A stretch of DNA of 5,876 nucleotides from Chitinophagaceae bacterium (GTDB lineage Bacteria > Bacteroidota > Bacteroidia > Chitinophagales > Chitinophagaceae): positions 1-5,876 of the forward strand of contig JAEUVI010000273.1 of the NCBI GenBank assembly GCA_016787105.1, read 5' to 3'. Below, one piece after another: positions 1 through 5,876 of the stretch (its first letter is position 1; the number at the start of each line of letters is the position of its first letter). The position numbers and the translations under genes were made by a program. The notes under the pieces were generated by a model. That model did not search any database and was not told the origin of the DNA. It worked only from the letters and a program-made list of their open reading frames with translations.

Positions 1-921
1 AAGGATCATCCTGATTTTTATGAAAGAGATTGGGACGGAAATTTCAAATCGCCATACAACTGGAGTGATGTAATTCAAATCAATCACAATAGTATTGCTC
101 AGCAAGATGCTATGATCGATGCAATGCAGTTCTGGCTTACTGAGTGTAATCTGGATGGATTTCGCTGTGATATGGCGCACCTGGTTCCACTTGATTTCTG
201 GCGAAGGGCGAGAAGAGAACTGGATGCTGCAAAACCACTATTCTGGTTAGCCGAAACAGAAGATGTGCACTATCACGATGTTTTTGATGCAAGCTATGCC
301 TGGGAGTTTTTGCATAAGATGGAACAATACTGGCGCCGGGAAACGGATATAGGTGGATTGGATCATGTATTGTATGGCTATAATGCACGTTTCCCCGAAA
401 ATGCACTCAGGGCTTTTTTTACCAGTAATCATGATGAAAACTCTCATAGCGGCAGTGAGTATGAGCGCATGGGAGACTCAGCAAAGGCATTTGCGGTATT
501 ATGTGCCACCTGGAATGGAGTACCATTGATTTACAGCGGCCAGGAGTTGCCAAACCGGAAGCGATTGAAGTTTTTTGATAAAGATGTGATAGAATGGTCT
601 GGAAATAATGAGCTGCATGCTTTTTATAAAGCATTATTGAACCTGCATAGCAGTAACCCGGCTTTGCGGGCAGGCGATACAGCGGTAGCTACATACAGGC
701 TGGCAGCTTCAGAAAGGAGCGTATTTGCTTTTGTAAGAAAAAATGGCGCTAACGAAGTATTGGTAATACTAAACCTGTCTGGCGATTCAATTTCTTTTCA
801 GTTAACAGACGGACATGCGTCTGGCATTTTCAGAAATATATTTTCCGGGTCAGCAATAAATATAAGTACAGGTAGTGTACTCAGCCTTAATGGATGGGAT
901 TATCTGGTTCTTGAAAAATAA
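1..921 (+). CDS. GH13 alpha-amylase-family glycoside hydrolase, 3' part (5' end outside window)
   Basis: This is the C-terminal 306 residues of a GH13 enzyme, a retaining hydrolase or transglycosylase acting on alpha-glucosidic bonds of starch, glycogen or maltodextrin. The frame is open from base 1, so the gene starts upstream. An internal ATG at 112 is not the start, because family sequence (HPDFY, then DWDGNF) precedes it. Visible motifs, in in-window residue numbers: region II GFRCD with conserved Arg55 and nucleophile Asp57; region III WLAETED with general acid Glu85; region IV FTSNHD with transition-state-stabilising Asp145; and GVPLIYSGQE at 173-182, a typical late barrel motif. Residues from about 238 to the end look like the all-beta C-terminal domain. 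Region I (DxVxNH) and any signal peptide would lie left of the window, so location and exact substrate cannot be decided. All catalytic residues that can be checked are present. A terminator follows 11 bases after the stop. Family assignment is secure; alpha-amylase versus a related maltodextrin-acting enzyme is open. Confidence 0.93.
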   Translation, partial: KDHPDFYERDWDGNFKSPYNWSDVIQINHNSIAQQDAMIDAMQFWLTECNLDGFRCDMAHLVPLDFWRRARRELDAAKPLFWLAETEDVHYHDVFDASYAWEFLHKMEQYWRRETDIGGLDHVLYGYNARFPENALRAFFTSNHDENSHSGSEYERMGDSAKAFAVLCATWNGVPLIYSGQELPNRKRLKFFDKDVIEWSGNNELHAFYKALLNLHSSNPALRAGDTAVATYRLAASERSVFAFVRKNGANEVLVILNLSGDSISFQLTDGHASGIFRNIFSGSAINISTGSVLSLNGWDYLVLEK

Positions 922-932
922 AATCTATTCTT

Positions 933-977
933 AAAGGCAGAACAAACACAAAAAAGTTATGTGGTTGTTCTGCTTTT
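933..977. terminator. bidirectional intrinsic terminator between convergent genes
   Basis: An 18-base left arm (933-950) pairs with an 18-base right arm (960-977) around a 9-base A-rich loop. There is one A/G mismatch and one G-U pair. The core GCAGAACAA/TTGTTCTGC is perfect. The outer part is A's on the left and TTTT on the right, so each strand gives a GC-containing stem ending in a T tract. It sits between the stop of the GH13 gene (921) and the stop of the opposing small gene (988), where a terminator serving both is expected. Confidence 0.8.
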
Positions 978-987
978 CAGGAAAAGC

Positions 988-1251
988 TTATAAGAGAGAT
1001 TCTACAATTAAATCGTGAAAGTTCTGTTCAGCATTGCTTATCCATGAGGGAAGCGTTTGAGGAACAATTTTCCACTGGCTATCTTCTTTTTGCATGCGGA
1101 ACATGATCCTGTTGCCACGGTCATCTACTACATCTACGGTAAAAAAGCCTTCATTCACGCCACCAAGTTTTCTGAAGTTAAACTCTCTCAGGCGGCCTTC
1201 AGTCTTCACAATTTTAGTAAACTGTATATTTCTTTTAAACTGGATATTCAT
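988..1251 (-). CDS. small protein of unknown function (87 aa)
   Basis: I do not recognise a named family. The chosen start is the ATG at 1251 (protein begins MNIQFKRNIQF). The frame extends upstream to a TTG at 1284, but that adds only a hydrophobic stretch and is less likely. The 87-residue product has no signal peptide or membrane segment, so it is probably cytosolic. It is charged, with a predicted beta-rich middle (FFTVDVVDD, then GNRIMFRMQK) and a likely helical C-terminus after a Trp/Pro turn (LPSWISNAEQN). The pattern of a basic N-terminus, beta-hairpin centre and Trp-containing tail reads like a real compact domain rather than a shadow frame. No gene overlaps it on the other strand, and it is closed by the shared terminator at 933-977. 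It stands alone, divergent from the acetylesterase gene. The coding call is moderately confident; the function is unknown. Confidence 0.75.
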   Translation of the reverse strand: MNIQFKRNIQFTKIVKTEGRLREFNFRKLGGVNEGFFTVDVVDDRGNRIMFRMQKEDSQWKIVPQTLPSWISNAEQNFHDLIVESLL

Positions 1252-1267
1252 TCGGTTCAAGATTAAG

Positions 1268-1309
1268 AATATATTTAGCTGCAATTTTTATGCTAAGCCG
1301 CAATATATT
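1268..1309. repeat. dyad with two AATATATT palindromes in a divergent intergenic region
   Basis: The self-complementary 8-mer AATATATT occurs at 1268-1275 and again at 1302-1309, the second inside the 10-base palindrome CAATATATTG (1301-1310). Between them lies an inverted repeat TTAGC (1275-1279) / GCTAA (1292-1296). It lies between the small minus-strand gene and the acetylesterase gene, so it could be an operator. In AT-rich DNA it could also arise by chance. Confidence 0.25.
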
Positions 1310-1344
1310 GATTAAAAGTTCTTCACAAATACTATTTATTATTG

Positions 1345-1375
1345 TTGTTAAAAAACAATATCTCTATTAACTTGA
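1345..1375 (+). promoter_or_regulatory. candidate Bacteroidota-type promoter for the acetylesterase gene
   Basis: A TTG at 1345-1347 is followed after 20 bases by TAACTTGA (1368-1375). This resembles the Bacteroidota -33/-7 pattern TTG, about 19-21 bases, then TAnnTTTG. The spacing fits, but the -7 element matches only four of six fixed positions. It would give a leader of roughly 45 bases before the ATG at 1428. This is a weak call made by eye. Confidence 0.25.
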
Positions 1376-1427
1376 TTTCGTACTTTTTATTTCTCAAATG
1401 TGGATATTTTAAAAAAATAATAACAAA

Positions 1428-2834
1428 ATGAAATTTTTAAAGCTTGTCATGCTGACCGCATTAACTTTCCTGGTAACCAGTACAGGGTTTTCTCAATTAC
1501 GGCTACCTGCTGTTTTATCATCCAATATGGTATTGCAGCAAAATGATTCTGTTAGTTTATGGGGATGGGCACAGCCGTCTGAAAAAATTTTTGTCACCAC
1601 AAGCTGGAACAATCAGACAGATTCTGCAATTACCAGCAATGAAGCGAAATGGAAATTGAAAGTAAAAACACCTGCTGCCGGCGGGCCATTTACCATCACA
1701 TTCAAAGGCGGAAGTACCATAACACTGAATAATGTAATGATAGGCGAAGTATGGGTTGCTTCCGGGCAATCGAACATGGAATGGAGTTATAATGCCCGGG
1801 TAAATGACATGCAGCCGGAGTTGAATGCGCATACCAATCCAAACATTCGTTTTTTTCATGTGCCTAAAGCTGGAGCAGATTGTCCACAGGAAGATACAAA
1901 GGCGCAATGGGTAGTGTGTGATTCCAATACAATAAAATCATTCAGTGCTGTAGCTTATTTCTTTGGAAAAAAACTGAGTACCGATTTAAATGTGCCGGTT
2001 GGCTTAATCAATACAAGCTGGGGTGGTACACCTGCGGAAGTATGGACACCAGCAGGACTGGTGAATAATGATCCATCACTAAAGGAATCAGCTGACAAGC
2101 AAACAAAATTTGATTGGTGGCCCAAAGATCCTGGTGTTACTTACAATGCAATGATTGCACCGCTTACCAATTTTTCTATTGCAGGTGCTATCTGGTACCA
2201 GGGTGAGGGCAATACGGTGGCGCCGTCTACTTATGGCAAACTATTTACTACCATGATCGATGCCTGGAGAAAGGCATGGAAAAAGGATTTTCCTTTTTAC
2301 TATGTACAGATTGCCCCGTTTACATACGGTGCTAATAATAATGGTAATCTTATTCGTGAACAGCAGGCTATTGCATCAAAACATAACAATGTAGGAATGA
2401 TTGTAGTGTCTGATATTACCGGCGATACGACTGATATTCACCCGAGAAATAAAAAGGATGTAGGTGCAAGATTAGCTAATTGGGCATTATCAGAAACCTA
2501 CCACAAACAAGGAATCGCTTACAAAAACCCTGTGTACAAGGGTATTGAAATAAAGAAGGACAAGGCAATTATCAGTTTTGATAATGTACCAAATGGACTA
2601 TTGCTGATATCGAAGGATAAAAAAGTGGCTACGCTGATGATAGCAGGTGAAGACAAAGTATTCTATCCTGCTGAAGGTAAAATTGAAAAAGATAAATTAA
2701 TCGTGTCGAGCAAATTGGTAAAAGCTCCCGTAGCCGTTCGTTTTTCATTCAGTAATGCAGGTGTTGGAAACTTATTCAGCAAAGAAGGATTACCGGTTGT
2801 ACCATTCAGGACAGATAATTGGGAAGTGAATTAG
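1428..2834 (+). CDS. exported sialate O-acetylesterase-like SGNH hydrolase (SASA family)
   Basis: A 468-residue esterase predicted to remove O-acetyl groups from sialic acids or other acetylated glycans, acting in the periplasm or outside the cell. Residues 1-22 form a signal peptide (Lys start, hydrophobic core, cleavage near GFS|Q). The next segment begins LRLPAVLSSNMVLQQ, the usual opening of Bacteroidota family members, followed by a beta-rich domain to about residue 105. Hydrolase motifs are GEVWVASGQSNMEW with nucleophile Ser115, NTSWGGTPAEVW (195-206), IWYQGEGN (255-262) and DIHPRNK with catalytic His338. The C-terminal beta domain (about 365-468) ends in the family pattern GLPVVPFRTD. 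All catalytic motifs are intact and the length is normal for the compact form of the family. The leader is A-rich without a clear Shine-Dalgarno, as usual in this phylum. The next gene starts 19 bp downstream. Annotated members also include acetyl-hemicellulose esterases, so the true substrate is uncertain. Confidence 0.93.
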   Translation: MKFLKLVMLTALTFLVTSTGFSQLRLPAVLSSNMVLQQNDSVSLWGWAQPSEKIFVTTSWNNQTDSAITSNEAKWKLKVKTPAAGGPFTITFKGGSTITLNNVMIGEVWVASGQSNMEWSYNARVNDMQPELNAHTNPNIRFFHVPKAGADCPQEDTKAQWVVCDSNTIKSFSAVAYFFGKKLSTDLNVPVGLINTSWGGTPAEVWTPAGLVNNDPSLKESADKQTKFDWWPKDPGVTYNAMIAPLTNFSIAGAIWYQGEGNTVAPSTYGKLFTTMIDAWRKAWKKDFPFYYVQIAPFTYGANNNGNLIREQQAIASKHNNVGMIVVSDITGDTTDIHPRNKKDVGARLANWALSETYHKQGIAYKNPVYKGIEIKKDKAIISFDNVPNGLLLISKDKKVATLMIAGEDKVFYPAEGKIEKDKLIVSSKLVKAPVAVRFSFSNAGVGNLFSKEGLPVVPFRTDNWEVN

Positions 2835-2853
2835 GAAATAATTCAGATTAAAA

Positions 2854-3417
2854 GTGACTGTATTAAAAAGAAAAAAAACTGTCGGGCTTGGATTGATTTT
2901 TATTGGGTTTTATATTTTAATTGACGGATTTATACCAGTAAATCCAAAAAAATATAATAAACCCGACAGTGAGTTTTCTGAACTTACGGCGTATCTGATT
3001 AATACTCCTAAATATATTGAGCGGGGTGGTAAAACTAGTAGCAAATTTTTGCGCTTAGAGTTAGATAGTTATAGCGGAGCGTTTTTCGACAACGAAGGCG
3101 AGTTTTTGGATGCGATGAATTGGAAAAATGTTATGGATGATATAAAATACCACGATACTGTAACAATTAAAGTCCTAAAGTATGAATTCGATAAATATTA
3201 CTTAAACAGGAATTCGTTGCCTTTATTTAAAAGATTTTTCAACTCAAGCGGTCGCTTCAACTTTTATAGTTTAAAATTTAAGGGGAAAGAATATGTGAAA
3301 GATATTTACGAAGCTGCTGAGTCTCGGAGAAAAAGGAACATTATTTACAGGTTGCTGATTGGTGGTCTCATTATTTTTTGCGGTACTTATTTTTTTAAAG
3401 GAGCAAGCAACAAATAA
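2854..3417 (+). CDS. hypothetical protein with two predicted membrane segments (GTG start)
   Basis: I do not recognise this 187-residue protein. The start is a GTG at 2854. An in-frame stop lies at 2839-2841, and the next in-frame ATG would remove the first membrane segment and much of the protein. A basic N-terminus (KRKK) precedes a hydrophobic segment at about residues 10-28. A polar domain of about 130 residues follows, rich in Lys, Tyr, Phe and Asp. A second hydrophobic segment lies at about 164-181, before a short tail. The arrangement recalls small two-segment membrane proteins of the DUF3592 kind, but I see no diagnostic motif. The basic stretch SRRKR just before the second segment makes topology ambiguous under the positive-inside rule. 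The gene begins 19 bp after the acetylesterase stop, so the two may be co-transcribed. Three sampled 60-base lines are about 28-33% G+C, lower than much of the neighbouring esterase. It is probably a real gene, because a full-length polar domain sits between two clean hydrophobic segments. Confidence 0.72.
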   Translation: MTVLKRKKTVGLGLIFIGFYILIDGFIPVNPKKYNKPDSEFSELTAYLINTPKYIERGGKTSSKFLRLELDSYSGAFFDNEGEFLDAMNWKNVMDDIKYHDTVTIKVLKYEFDKYYLNRNSLPLFKRFFNSSGRFNFYSLKFKGKEYVKDIYEAAESRRKRNIIYRLLIGGLIIFCGTYFFKGASNK

Positions 3418-3434
3418 ATCTTATAACATTTCCT

Positions 3435-3463
3435 CTTAATTTTTTTAATCCAAAAAAACTTAG
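3435..3463. terminator. weak candidate terminator between convergent genes
   Basis: A T7 tract (3440-3446) and an A7 tract (3452-3458) flank a 5-base loop and extend into an imperfect stem (CTTAA on the left, CTTAG on the right, with two mismatches). It lies between the stops at 3417 (+) and 3470 (-). The stem is nearly all A-T, so it is a poor intrinsic terminator by itself; the call rests mainly on position. Confidence 0.3.
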
Positions 3464-3469
3464 TTCTAC

Positions 3470-5377
3470 TTACCAACCAATTCCATAATCCTCTCCATGA
3501 TTACTTGAGCCGCCCCAGAGGCTTCCGTGTACCCAATCAAAATAAATTGCATTGATAGGTCCTGAAGTACGATCATCAAAACTTAAAGTGTAGCCCATCT
3601 TTCGCAATTCTTTTCTGACATAGTCGGGAGTATTTTCATTTAATAATAAGTAACCGGGTTTAGGGTTCCGATCTTTTAATTCTGTACCACCCAACGAAAG
3701 ATATAATTGATCCGAGTTGATATTCGGCGCTTCAACAGATTCCTGTACCGTCATTCCAAATTCCACAATGTTCAAAAAGAATTGCAATAAATTCTGATCC
3801 TGCGTGTCGCCACCTTGCACTGCGAATGATAAAAATGGTTTGCCATCTTTCATAGCGAGTGTTGGGGTTAATGTTACCCTTGGTCGTTTACCAGGTTCCA
3901 CCACATTGAACGGATTTAACTCGGCATCCAGTACGAAACTTTGCATACGCTGACTCATGCCTACACCAGTATTGCCCGCTATACAGGCAGGCAGCCAGCC
4001 ACCGCTTGGTGTTATTGAAACGACCCATCCTTCTTTATCTGCTGCCTCTACTGAAGTAGTACCTCGCCAGAGTCGATCATGATATAATTCTTCTTCTTCC
4101 TTTGAGTTAAATACTGCAGCTGATGCATCGTGTGCAGGTATTGCACCACTTTTTCTTTGTTTCGATGTATCTGTTATAAATCCTCTTTTATTCAGTATGT
4201 CTGTATATGGATTTGTTTTTCCTTCGTATGGATATGGATCGCCGGGACCTGCTGCAGGATTGTTTTTTTCAAAATATATCAATGAAGCCCGTTGTTTCGC
4301 ATAGTCTTTATTCAATAATCCCCGCATTGGTTCCTGTGGCGGAAAATATGGGTCGCCATAGTAAAAATCGCGATCAGCAAATGCAAGGTTCATAGCCTGG
4401 TAGATGGTATGGATATAGCGTGCTGAGTTAAATCCCATGCTTTTGAGATCGAAATTTTCAAGAATGTTTAATGCCTGTAGCATCACCGGGCCTTGCGTCC
4501 ATTGTGCAAGCTTATATACATCAATTCCTTTGTAATTTACTTTCATTGGCTCTTCTGTTATTACTTTCCATTTTGCCAAATCATCCATTGTAATCAAGCC
4601 GCCTTGCTCCTGGCAACCTCTTACAAATTCTTTCGCGATATCTCCTTTGTAGAAGCGATCGTATGCGGCATAGATAGCTTCTTTGCGGCTTTTCTTTTTC
4701 TTCAATGCTTCCTGTTCGGCGTCTACCATCTTCTTTAATGTTTCCAGTAAATCTTTCTGTACAAAAATTTCTCCTGCTTCCGGTGCTTCTCTCTTGTTGC
4801 CTTCATATGGCAGAAATACTTTTTTAGAATAGGGCCATTCTTTAATCATTTTTTTACCACGCTCCATTGCATTCGCAGTTTGTGCTTCTATTGCATAGCC
4901 TCCGGCCATTTCCATTGCAGGTGCGAGTACTTCTTTCAGGCTCATCGTTCCATATTCGGCAAGCATAGTACAAAGGCCACCGGGGGTACCGGGCGTTACA
5001 GCCGATAACGGTCCATATTCGGGAGGAAAGTTATATCCCTTGCTTTTAAAGAAATCTGCTGTTGCACCTGTTGGTGCAACGCCCAATGCATTTATCGCGA
5101 TTACCTTTTGTGTTTTTGGATTATAAATCAAAGCTTGTGTTTCTCCTCCCCAGCTCAATACATCCCACATGGTACAGGTAGCTGCGAGCATGGCGCATGC
5201 GGCATCCACTGCATTTCCACCTTTTTGAAAAATAGCAGCACCTGCTGTAGCAGCCAGTGGTTTACCAGTTACAGCCATCCAGTGTTTGCCATGCAGTGGT
5301 GGTTTCTGTGTTTGCTGAGATGAAAGTGACAGAGCTGATAAACATGAGAAGATTAAAATGAAGAATGAATATCTCAT
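3470..5377 (-). CDS. exported gamma-glutamyltransferase-family Ntn hydrolase (atypical substrate site)
   Basis: A 635-residue proenzyme of the GGT family, N-terminal nucleophile hydrolases that self-cleave into large and small subunits and then use the new N-terminal Thr. The start is the ATG at 5377, giving a clean signal peptide (MRYSFFILIF, then SCLSALSLSS). The frame also holds an ATG at 5446 and a TTG at 5473, but these add about 23-32 residues ahead of the signal and are disfavoured. Precursor motifs: GGNAVDAACA near 53-62, TPGTPGG near 128-134, the cleavage site GTTSVEAADKEG with nucleophile Thr440 (codon 4058-4060), KRPRVTLTP near 497-505, oxyanion QGGDTQ with Gly522-Gly523, and the family-like end SSNHGEDYG. 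Compared by eye with E. coli GGT, the Arg of the FRExAP motif is Leu98 (NALGVAP), the Asp of NNQMDDF is not conserved (SQRMQSF), and the lid loop is shorter. There are two insertions in the large subunit. It is therefore probably a GGT-like acylase or amidohydrolase rather than a proven glutathione-degrading transpeptidase. The fold is secure; the substrate is unknown. Confidence 0.92.
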   Translation of the reverse strand: MRYSFFILIFSCLSALSLSSQQTQKPPLHGKHWMAVTGKPLAATAGAAIFQKGGNAVDAACAMLAATCTMWDVLSWGGETQALIYNPKTQKVIAINALGVAPTGATADFFKSKGYNFPPEYGPLSAVTPGTPGGLCTMLAEYGTMSLKEVLAPAMEMAGGYAIEAQTANAMERGKKMIKEWPYSKKVFLPYEGNKREAPEAGEIFVQKDLLETLKKMVDAEQEALKKKKSRKEAIYAAYDRFYKGDIAKEFVRGCQEQGGLITMDDLAKWKVITEEPMKVNYKGIDVYKLAQWTQGPVMLQALNILENFDLKSMGFNSARYIHTIYQAMNLAFADRDFYYGDPYFPPQEPMRGLLNKDYAKQRASLIYFEKNNPAAGPGDPYPYEGKTNPYTDILNKRGFITDTSKQRKSGAIPAHDASAAVFNSKEEEELYHDRLWRGTTSVEAADKEGWVVSITPSGGWLPACIAGNTGVGMSQRMQSFVLDAELNPFNVVEPGKRPRVTLTPTLAMKDGKPFLSFAVQGGDTQDQNLLQFFLNIVEFGMTVQESVEAPNINSDQLYLSLGGTELKDRNPKPGYLLLNENTPDYVRKELRKMGYTLSFDDRTSGPINAIYFDWVHGSLWGGSSNHGEDYGIGW

Positions 5378-5395
5378 ATAAGGCTGTTTGAACTT

Positions 5396-5425
5396 TAAAG
5401 TTAAGGGCGAAATGTTAAAAAGCAG
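5396..5425 (-). promoter_or_regulatory. candidate Bacteroidota-type promoter for the GGT-like gene
   Basis: On the minus strand, CTG (5425-5423) is followed after 19 bases by TAACTTTA (5403-5396). This is close to the TTG / TAnnTTTG consensus: two of three and five of six fixed positions match. Transcription would begin near 5389, about a dozen bases before the ATG at 5377, which supports that start over the upstream ones. It is judged by eye only. Confidence 0.3.
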
Positions 5426-5505
5426 GCGACTTGTAGCTTTTATCATGGTGCCCACAACAAGAATCGATAGCAATATGTTATTGAATAAGCAGTAAAATTT
5501 ATTGT

Positions 5506-5876
5506 ATGAAAATGCAAAGCATAAAATTCAAATTAGCCGCATTCGTTATTGTATTTTTTTCATCTTTTATAGTTTTAAATGCGCAGGAAAATAAGGCAGA
5601 CGAGTATGCAGCTATAAAAAGTATTGTTGAAGCAAAGCAATACGTGTTTGTTGCGGAAAGCGCATTGCCAATGAACGGCCGAAACCAGCAATTGAGTCCA
5701 GGTTATAAACTCGAGGTAAGAACGGATACGCTTATAAGTGACTTGCCCTATTTTGGCCGGGCATATACTGCACCGATAGATCCTGCAGAAGGCGGCATAC
5801 AATTTACTTCCAGAGATTTTGAATACCTGGCGAATACCGGCAAAAAAGCAAGCTGGAATATTTCGATAAAACCAAA
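5506..5876 (+). CDS. exported DUF4251-type protein, 5' part (3' end outside window)
   Basis: The frame is open from the ATG at 5506 to the right edge, giving 123 complete codons. Residues 1-26 are a signal peptide: MKMQSIKFK, then a long hydrophobic core, then cleavage near LNA|Q. A second ATG at 5512 is an equally usable start, and neither has a clear Shine-Dalgarno. The mature part carries what I recall as the pattern of the DUF4251 family: a helix with FVAESALPMNG, then a Tyr-Leu-Val strand, then LPYFGRAY, then EGGIQFTSRDFEY, then a strand such as WNISIKP. DUF4251 proteins are small exported or lipoprotein-like proteins, found mostly in Bacteroidota, with no established function. The part seen is most of the expected domain of roughly 170 residues. 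The gene is divergent from the GGT-like gene with 128 bp between starts. Coding status is firm, and the family match rests on recognition of the motif string. Confidence 0.85.
   Translation, partial: MKMQSIKFKLAAFVIVFFSSFIVLNAQENKADEYAAIKSIVEAKQYVFVAESALPMNGRNQQLSPGYKLEVRTDTLISDLPYFGRAYTAPIDPAEGGIQFTSRDFEYLANTGKKASWNISIKP

Noticed and set aside
1252..1284. Upstream TTG start for the small minus-strand gene
   Set aside because: TTG is a rare start, the added residues are a short hydrophobic stretch unlike the rest, and an ATG is available at 1251.
1057..1315. Plus-strand frames opposite the small minus-strand gene
   Set aside because: They are shadows of the 988-1251 gene: the composition is unlike a protein, two frames overlap, and there is no upstream signal. 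The minus-strand frame reads as a coherent protein and has a terminator.
1341..1359. Small hairpin ATTGTT / AACAAT upstream of the acetylesterase gene
   Set aside because: It has only six A/T-rich pairs around a 7-base loop with no T tract in a useful place; this is expected by chance.
1..2834. A polysaccharide utilisation locus linking the GH13 and acetylesterase genes
   Set aside because: A terminator and an opposing gene separate them, and no SusC/SusD-like pair or regulator is in the window.
4207..5323. Several short plus-strand open frames inside the GGT-like gene
   Set aside because: They lie wholly within a well-supported minus-strand gene and are rich in Cys, Phe and Ser, as expected for antisense shadows.
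5434..5441. TAGCTTTT as a -7 element for the DUF4251-type gene
   Set aside because: It resembles TAnnTTTG, but no TTG lies at the required distance upstream.
5378..5473. N-terminal extension of the GGT-like gene from a TTG (5473) or ATG (5446)
   Set aside because: It would put about 23-32 residues ahead of an excellent signal peptide that begins at the ATG at 5377, and a candidate promoter lies inside the extension.
5575..5802. Minus-strand open frame of 75 codons at the right end
   Set aside because: It lies antisense to the DUF4251-type gene, whose signal peptide and domain motifs are clear.

Overview
The window looks like chromosomal DNA from a Bacteroidota species, most plausibly a Chitinophagaceae-like soil or freshwater bacterium. 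The reasons are the AT-leaning but mixed base composition, A-rich leaders without clear Shine-Dalgarno sequences, export signals ending in a short polar stretch with Gln (FSQ, NAQ, SSQQ), and a DUF4251-type protein, a family seen mainly in this phylum. The genus assignment is inference; no rRNA or other marker gene is present.

Layout from left to right: (1) bases 1-921 (+) are the 3' part of a GH13 alpha-amylase-family glycoside hydrolase whose 5' end lies outside the window. (2) A strong 18-bp inverted repeat at 933-977 looks like a bidirectional terminator between this gene and a convergent small gene. (3) 988-1251 (-) encodes an 87-residue protein of unknown function. (4) A 176-bp divergent intergenic region follows. 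(5) 1428-2834 (+) encodes an exported sialate O-acetylesterase-like SGNH/SASA hydrolase. (6) 19 bp later, 2854-3417 (+) encodes an unrecognised protein with two predicted membrane segments, a GTG start and AT-rich sequence. (7) 3470-5377 (-) encodes an exported gamma-glutamyltransferase-family Ntn hydrolase, convergent with the previous gene. It keeps the catalytic Thr and oxyanion Gly-Gly but lacks the residues that bind the gamma-glutamyl group in classical GGT. (8) After a 128-bp divergent intergenic region, 5506-5876 (+) is the 5' part of an exported DUF4251-type protein that runs off the right edge.

How the genes work together: the GH13 enzyme and the acetylesterase both fit glycan degradation (starch-like alpha-glucans, and removal of O-acetyl groups from glycans). 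They are separated by a terminator and an opposing gene, so they are not one operon, and no SusC/SusD pair is visible. The GGT-like enzyme and the DUF4251 protein are divergent and both apparently exported, but a shared pathway cannot be shown. No RNA gene, mobile element, CRISPR array or phage feature is visible, and I do not see a clearly novel multi-gene system. The most interesting item is the atypical GGT-like enzyme. No gene-free stretch exceeds 300 bases.
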